Shown here one piece after another: positions 60,544-64,000 of a stretch of DNA of 64,000 nucleotides. This DNA is from Chaetoderma sp. LZ-2023a (lineage: Eukaryota > Mollusca > Caudofoveata > Chaetodermatida > Chaetodermatidae), in NCBI GenBank assembly GCA_034401795.1, contig CM067370.1:66151188-66215187 (forward strand). The letters are read 5' to 3'. The position numbers were made by a program, and so were the translations under genes. Numbering within the stretch: position 1 is the stretch's first letter; every line of letters begins with the position of its first letter. Below the pieces are notes generated by a model. It made no database searches, was not told the DNA's origin, and saw only the letters and a program-made list of their open reading frames with translations.

Positions 60544-61385
60544 CAGACTTTCTCTGTGAGCTGTTCTTTACAGGACTAGCTCCCGTCACAATTGCTGGAT
60601 ACAAGTCAGCTTTGGCATCAGTTATCCCTTGTCTAGCCAACAGGGATAGTCCAGAGGTGGCCCAGTTAAACGTGATGTTGAAGGGAATGAGCAATCTCCG
60701 CCCGAGACAACCGGTAGTCATTCCAGCCTGGAGTCTATCTTTAGTGCTTAATGTACTGGCCAAGCACCCATTCGAACCGTTGCGTTTGGCTAGTCTAAAG
60801 CATTTGACTCTAAAGGCGGTCTTTCTATTGGCAGCTTCCTCAGCTAGAAGGCGCAGTGAGATCCATGCGCTTTCGGCAGAGAGGAACCGATTTATTGTTT
60901 CTGGAGAAGGTCTGCGTCTTCTGCCAAGAGCAGAATTTATGTCAAAGAACCAATCTTTGAGATATCCCGGCAAACCGATCATTATACCGAAGTTAACCAG
61001 GTTTGATCGTGATGCCAGTGTCTGGTGCCCGGTCCGTGCTTTGACTAAGTACAAGAAACGGACTGACTCGTTACGGTCGAACGATAGACATCTGTGGATC
61101 TGCCATAAAAAGCCTTATGGCGCCGCATCCATGGATACTATCTCTCGTTGGGTGGTCGAATGCATTCAGACTACTCATGAGATGGCGACTGGGCACCAGG
61201 TGCAGGGCGTAAGGGCACACGATGTTAGAGGAATAGCCGCCTCGACCGCCCTTTACAATGGTGTTCCGTTAGAGGACATCATGGCCGTTGCACAATGGCA
61301 CTGTGAGTCCTCATTTACGGATTACTATATGAGTGATGTGTCAGACTCAGCCAATCCACTCGCTTTAGCTGTTTTGAAACGATAG
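59457..61385 (+). CDS. DIRS tyrosine recombinase
   Basis: Tyrosine recombinase that would integrate the circular cDNA. The frame is open for 642 codons. The first about 300 codons overlap pol and are Ser/Gly-rich without motifs. The recognisable protein starts near residue 302 (about 60,360) with the N-terminal core-binding domain (ADFIAAARRRSTFKSYNNKV, FADWCEEKGID, IADFLCELF, TIAGYKSALASV). The catalytic domain has R464-R466 (ASSARRRSEIHAL), H588-x2-R591 (RAHDVRGIAAS), W614/H615 and the nucleophile Y623 or Y624 (SSFTDYYMSD): a complete R-H-R-Y set. Whether translation starts inside pol or uses a shift is not visible. Confidence 0.92.
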   Translation: METENRTPVKTGASFGADNIASSMVETASESPNRGFAAPTPPPAVRLHGCIAGRVGCLPGRTPGLGHMDSPGESAAYQSVGNDGSGTGVGRVPSDDQGQGDIDTVGQFDSSIIYKSPRRDQVAHPVHQGVALDSMVQELLGCFESSSYSWPIEHSGGCFVSQTENPANRMVPQPSSSTTDLRALGQTQRGLVRHKGKCSNHDICLADSRSKCRRYRRSGDKLERDARLRVPTHHSSTEGIGEGQGGTVSGPANSAVLAEQGVVHGSSRSAGGKSCAVARDSEHNLPGQGTLPTRASRNVQIDCVDVVKQRSTSEGFSRHAADFIAAARRRSTFKSYNNKVNRFADWCEEKGIDTFQSTIQQIADFLCELFFTGLAPVTIAGYKSALASVIPCLANRDSPEVAQLNVMLKGMSNLRPRQPVVIPAWSLSLVLNVLAKHPFEPLRLASLKHLTLKAVFLLAASSARRRSEIHALSAERNRFIVSGEGLRLLPRAEFMSKNQSLRYPGKPIIIPKLTRFDRDASVWCPVRALTKYKKRTDSLRSNDRHLWICHKKPYGAASMDTISRWVVECIQTTHEMATGHQVQGVRAHDVRGIAASTALYNGVPLEDIMAVAQWHCESSFTDYYMSDVSDSANPLALAVLKR

Positions 61386-61883
61386 TTAGTGACCACACTG
61401 CTTTTCCCCTTTTTTCACTTTGGTAAGAAAAGAACCTAAAGCAGGCATGGTCAAGCGAGAGGATGTCAACCAGATTGTGTCACTGATGGCCGAACCGGTG
61501 TATGGTTGTAGGCGGTACGTCTGAAGTCCTGTTATCATAAGGTAATTCAACAAGTGAGAGTTTTTTGTATTATGTATATGTATCATGTTCATTCATCTTA
61601 TATATTCATGCTCATTCCCAGGCTAATACAAGCGATATGCAGGGAGTAGTTAACCCTCTTGGCATATTGGTGTTTCAGGCGAGATACATGTTCGTTAGTT
61701 CTCTCCCTTTTCTTAGGAGGAAAAAGGGGGGGGGCTGTGACGCGAATGTGATTCGGTTCCGTGAACTTGACGGTCCTTTTAGGTCTCCGTTAGTCAAGTT
61801 TGAAGTCTAAAATCTTTCTCCAAGGGGCAAAATTAGCATTTATGGCTTGCCCCTTCCCACCAGGTTACTGATCAAATCTGGTG
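61386..61883 (+). other. DIRS 3' non-coding region
   Basis: Between the recombinase stop and the internal complementary region. Contains a G-run at 61,726-61,734; the short frames here show no motif. Confidence 0.7.
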
Positions 61884-61984
61884 TATATCAGAAGTAACAG
61901 AATGGTGAGTATTGATCGAAGGAGAATGCAGGAAATGTCAATTTCCCTTTCTCCGAGATCTAACAATACTCACCATTCTGTTAC
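61884..61984 (+). repeat. internal complementary region of DIRS element 1
   Basis: Bases 61,884-61,927 are the inverse complement of the left tip (ending GGAGAAT), and 61,928-61,984 are the inverse complement of the right tip (starting GCAGGAAATG). Joined, they template the junction of right end and left end in a circle, the role proposed for this region in DIRS-1. Confidence 0.92.
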
Positions 61985-62034
61985 GGACCCAGCCTCCCAG
62001 CCCCACGGAGGCAAGCCATAGTTTTCTCTTGTTT

Positions 62035-62231
62035 GGTGGCTATGCAAACAATATGAGCTCTATGGTAAATGGGTACTCGGCAGTGGGGAGCCGGGTACCC
62101 AGTTCCCAGAAGTCGGTAAAGCTTTCTAAGTCTATAATCCTAGAGCCGCTGTCAGGGCCAGCTGTATATCAGAAGTAACAGAATGGTGAGTATTGTTAGA
62201 TCTCGGAGAAAGGGAAATTGACATTTCCTGC
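62035..62231 (-). repeat. right inverted terminal repeat of DIRS element 1
   Basis: Inverse complement of the left repeat, followed by its own tip TTAGATCTCGGAGAAAGGG...TTTCCTGC. The tip ends at 62,231, exactly as predicted by the internal complementary region. Confidence 0.9.
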
Positions 62232-63278
62232 AGTCTCGGGCACATGGACTCTCCCGGAGAGTCAGCTGCATATCAATCTGTTGGAAATGATGGCAGTGGA
62301 ACTGGCGTTGGAAGAGTTCCTTCCGATGATCAGGGGCAAGGTGATATTGATACGGTCGGACAATTCGACAGTAGTATCATATATAAATCGCCAAGGAGGG
62401 ACCAGGTCGCCCACCCTGTGCATCAGGGTGTGGCACTTGATTCAATGGTGCAGGAATTACTCGGTTGTTTTGAAAGCAGCTCATATTCCTGGCCGATTGA
62501 ACATTCTGGCGGATGCTTTGTCTCGCAGACAGAGAATCTTGCCAACAGAATGGTCCCTCAACCCTCCAGTTCTGCGACGGATCTTCGAGCATTGGGGCAA
62601 ACCCAACGTGGACTTGTTCGCCACAAAGGAAAATGCTCAAATCATGACATATGTCTCGCCGATTCCAGATCCAAATGCCGTCGATACAGACGCTCTGGCG
62701 ATAAGCTGGAGAGGGATGCACGCGTACGCGTACCCACCCACCATTCTTCTTCCGAAGGTATTGGTGAAGGTCAGGGAGGAGCCGTGTCTGGTCCTGCTAA
62801 TAGCGCCGTATTGGCCGAGCAGGGCGTGGTTCACGGATCTTCTGGATCTGCTGGTGGAAAATCCTGTGCAGTTGCCCGAGATTCCGAACATAATCTCCCA
62901 GGCCAAGGGACGCTTCCTACACGAGCGTCCCGAAATGTTCAAATTGACTGCGTGGATGTTGTCAAACAACGTTCCACGTCGGAAGGTTTTTCTCGACAGG
63001 CTGCTGATTTCATCGCGGCTGCGAGAAGGAGGTCAACCTTCAAGTCATATAACAACAAGGTTAACAGATTTGCAGACTGGTGTGAAGAAAAGGGTATTGA
63101 TACCTTTCAATCCACTATTCAGCAAATAGCAGACTTTCTCTGTGAGCTGTTCTTTACAGGACTAGCTCCCGTCACAATTGCTGGATACAAGTCAGCTTTG
63201 GCATCAGTTATCCCTTGTCTAGCCAACAGGGATAGTCCAGAGGTGGCCCAGTTAAACGTGATGTTGAAGGGAATGAGC
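62232..63278 (+). pseudogene. internal fragment of a second DIRS element (RNase H to recombinase N-terminus)
   Basis: Corresponds to 59,648-60,690 of element 1 with 9 substitutions and no indels in about 1,045 bp. It includes the second half of RNase H (LLEMMAVELAL, RSDNSTVVSYI), the methyltransferase-like region and the start of the recombinase. Catalytic recombinase residues are absent. It is cut on the left by the right tip of element 1 and on the right by the left tip of a third element, so it encodes nothing complete. Confidence 0.92.
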
Positions 63279-64000
63279 ATTCTCCTTCGATCAATACTCA
63301 CCATTCTGTTACTTCTGATATACAGCTGGCCCTGACAGCGGCTCTAGGATTATAGACTTAGAAAGCTTTACCGACTCCTGGGAACCGGGTACCCGGCTCC
63401 CCACTGCCGAGTACCCGTTTACCATAGAGCTCATTCTTGTTTGCATAGCAACAAGTGCAATACATGCTTTTCGCATTAAGGATTTTAGTGTTTTTTAAAA
63501 GAATCTAAGTCTTTAATCAGTGATAGTTTGTGTGTTCTGAAAGGATAACTAAGGACTATGGAGAATACCGCCCAAGATAACCAGGTTGTATTGTTCTTTA
63601 TATCCATAGTTAAAAGACTTAGGTCTCTAAATTTCGTTGTGTCGCATGTTCCAATTTCTAACCCCATAGAATCTGGGACGTGTGCTAGCAACGATATATG
63701 CCAGATGATCGCCTTCTTTAAACCCCAACAGGCGATCGGCAGATATGAAAATAGGTGTTTGCTACGGTATTTCTAACACGAATATCGGCTGACGTCGTTC
63801 TCCGTAGAATCCGAGCGGGTGACGTCACACCCGGTCGCTCGGATGTTTATGTGAAGAAAAATTTTTTCATTAATCGCGCATCTTGTTCTGGGTGCTGCGT
63901 ACTAAAAATGGTACCGGAAACTTTAGAATGATCAAGTTTACGTGCAATCACGATCGGTTTGCAATGATCGGTGGTTTCAAAATTCTTGAGTAGATGCGTG
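63279..64000 (+). mobile_element. left end of a third DIRS element, runs off the window
   Basis: Begins with the left tip ATTCTCCTTCGATCAATAC and follows 55,238-55,960 of element 1 with a few percent substitutions and small indels, covering the left inverted repeat, the leader ORF (63,558-63,776) and the CRE palindrome (63,811-63,842). Coding parts lie outside the window. Confidence 0.92.

Larger units (their letters stand above)
55238..62231 (+). mobile_element. DIRS-type tyrosine-recombinase retrotransposon, structurally complete
   Basis: A 6,994-bp element in the SH2B intron, same orientation as the gene. Seen: left tip ATTCTCCTTCGATCAATAC at 55,238; inverted terminal repeats of about 155 bp (CAATACTCACC... 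onward, matched inverted at 62,035-62,195); gag, RT-RNase H-methyltransferase and tyrosine recombinase ORFs; an internal complementary region at 61,884-61,984; right tip CATTTCCTGC ending at 62,231. This is the diagnostic DIRS architecture. DIRS elements are thought to pass through a circular DNA and integrate by recombinase without target duplication, and none is seen. gag has two frameshifts, while RT and recombinase frames are intact. Confidence 0.93.

Overview
The window is animal nuclear DNA, built almost entirely of decayed and nested transposable elements, with one recognisable host gene exon. The evidence is the absence of operons, a large exon closed by a canonical GT splice donor, LINE, SINE, Gypsy, DIRS, hAT, Tc1 and piggyBac-type elements, and long (TA)n arrays. 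A mollusc or another lophotrochozoan is the best guess. It rests on the degenerate tandem repeats at 4.1-4.6 kb with paired GTCAAGGT / AAGGTCAC motifs and GTCT-rich borders, which I remember as common in mollusc genomes, and on the mix of elements. I could not search a database.

Layout. 0-1.1 kb: hAT (ZMYM1-like) transposase relic. 2.9-9.2 kb: degenerate tandem repeats, a Gypsy RNase H scrap and a 5'-truncated LINE with an (ATT)n tail. 9.9-11.6 kb: minus-strand Gypsy pol relic. 11.8-15.9 kb: a long inverted-repeat pair enclosing a C2H2/acidic ORF and (GGT)n arrays; this is the least explained unit. 18.1-20.8, 25.8-28.5, 37.8-41.7 and 43.1-53.2 kb: four members of one Gypsy-type family with very long LTRs (2.7-4.1 kb): two solo LTRs, one truncated LTR and one 10.1-kb element with both LTRs, a polypurine tract and a 4-bp target duplication. 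21.6-24.7 kb: two LINE relics, one split by a piggyBac-type MITE. 30.9-36.6 kb: tRNA-type SINE pair, degenerate satellites, CRE-rich hairpin repeats and a second MITE. 37.1-42.3 kb: a minus-strand LINE split by a solo LTR. 53.96-54.86 kb: first coding exon of an SH2B-family adaptor. 55.2-62.2 kb: a structurally complete DIRS element in the following intron, in the same orientation, then a 1.05-kb DIRS fragment and the left end of a third DIRS copy running off the window.

The best-supported results are nested insertions whose removal restores the host frame: the MITE at 22,185-22,568 (TTAA) and the solo LTR at 37,753-41,735 (TGAT). Others are the heat-shock-element arrays in two LTR copies, the DIRS inverted terminal repeats and internal complementary region, and the C2H2/acidic ORF between long inverted repeats.
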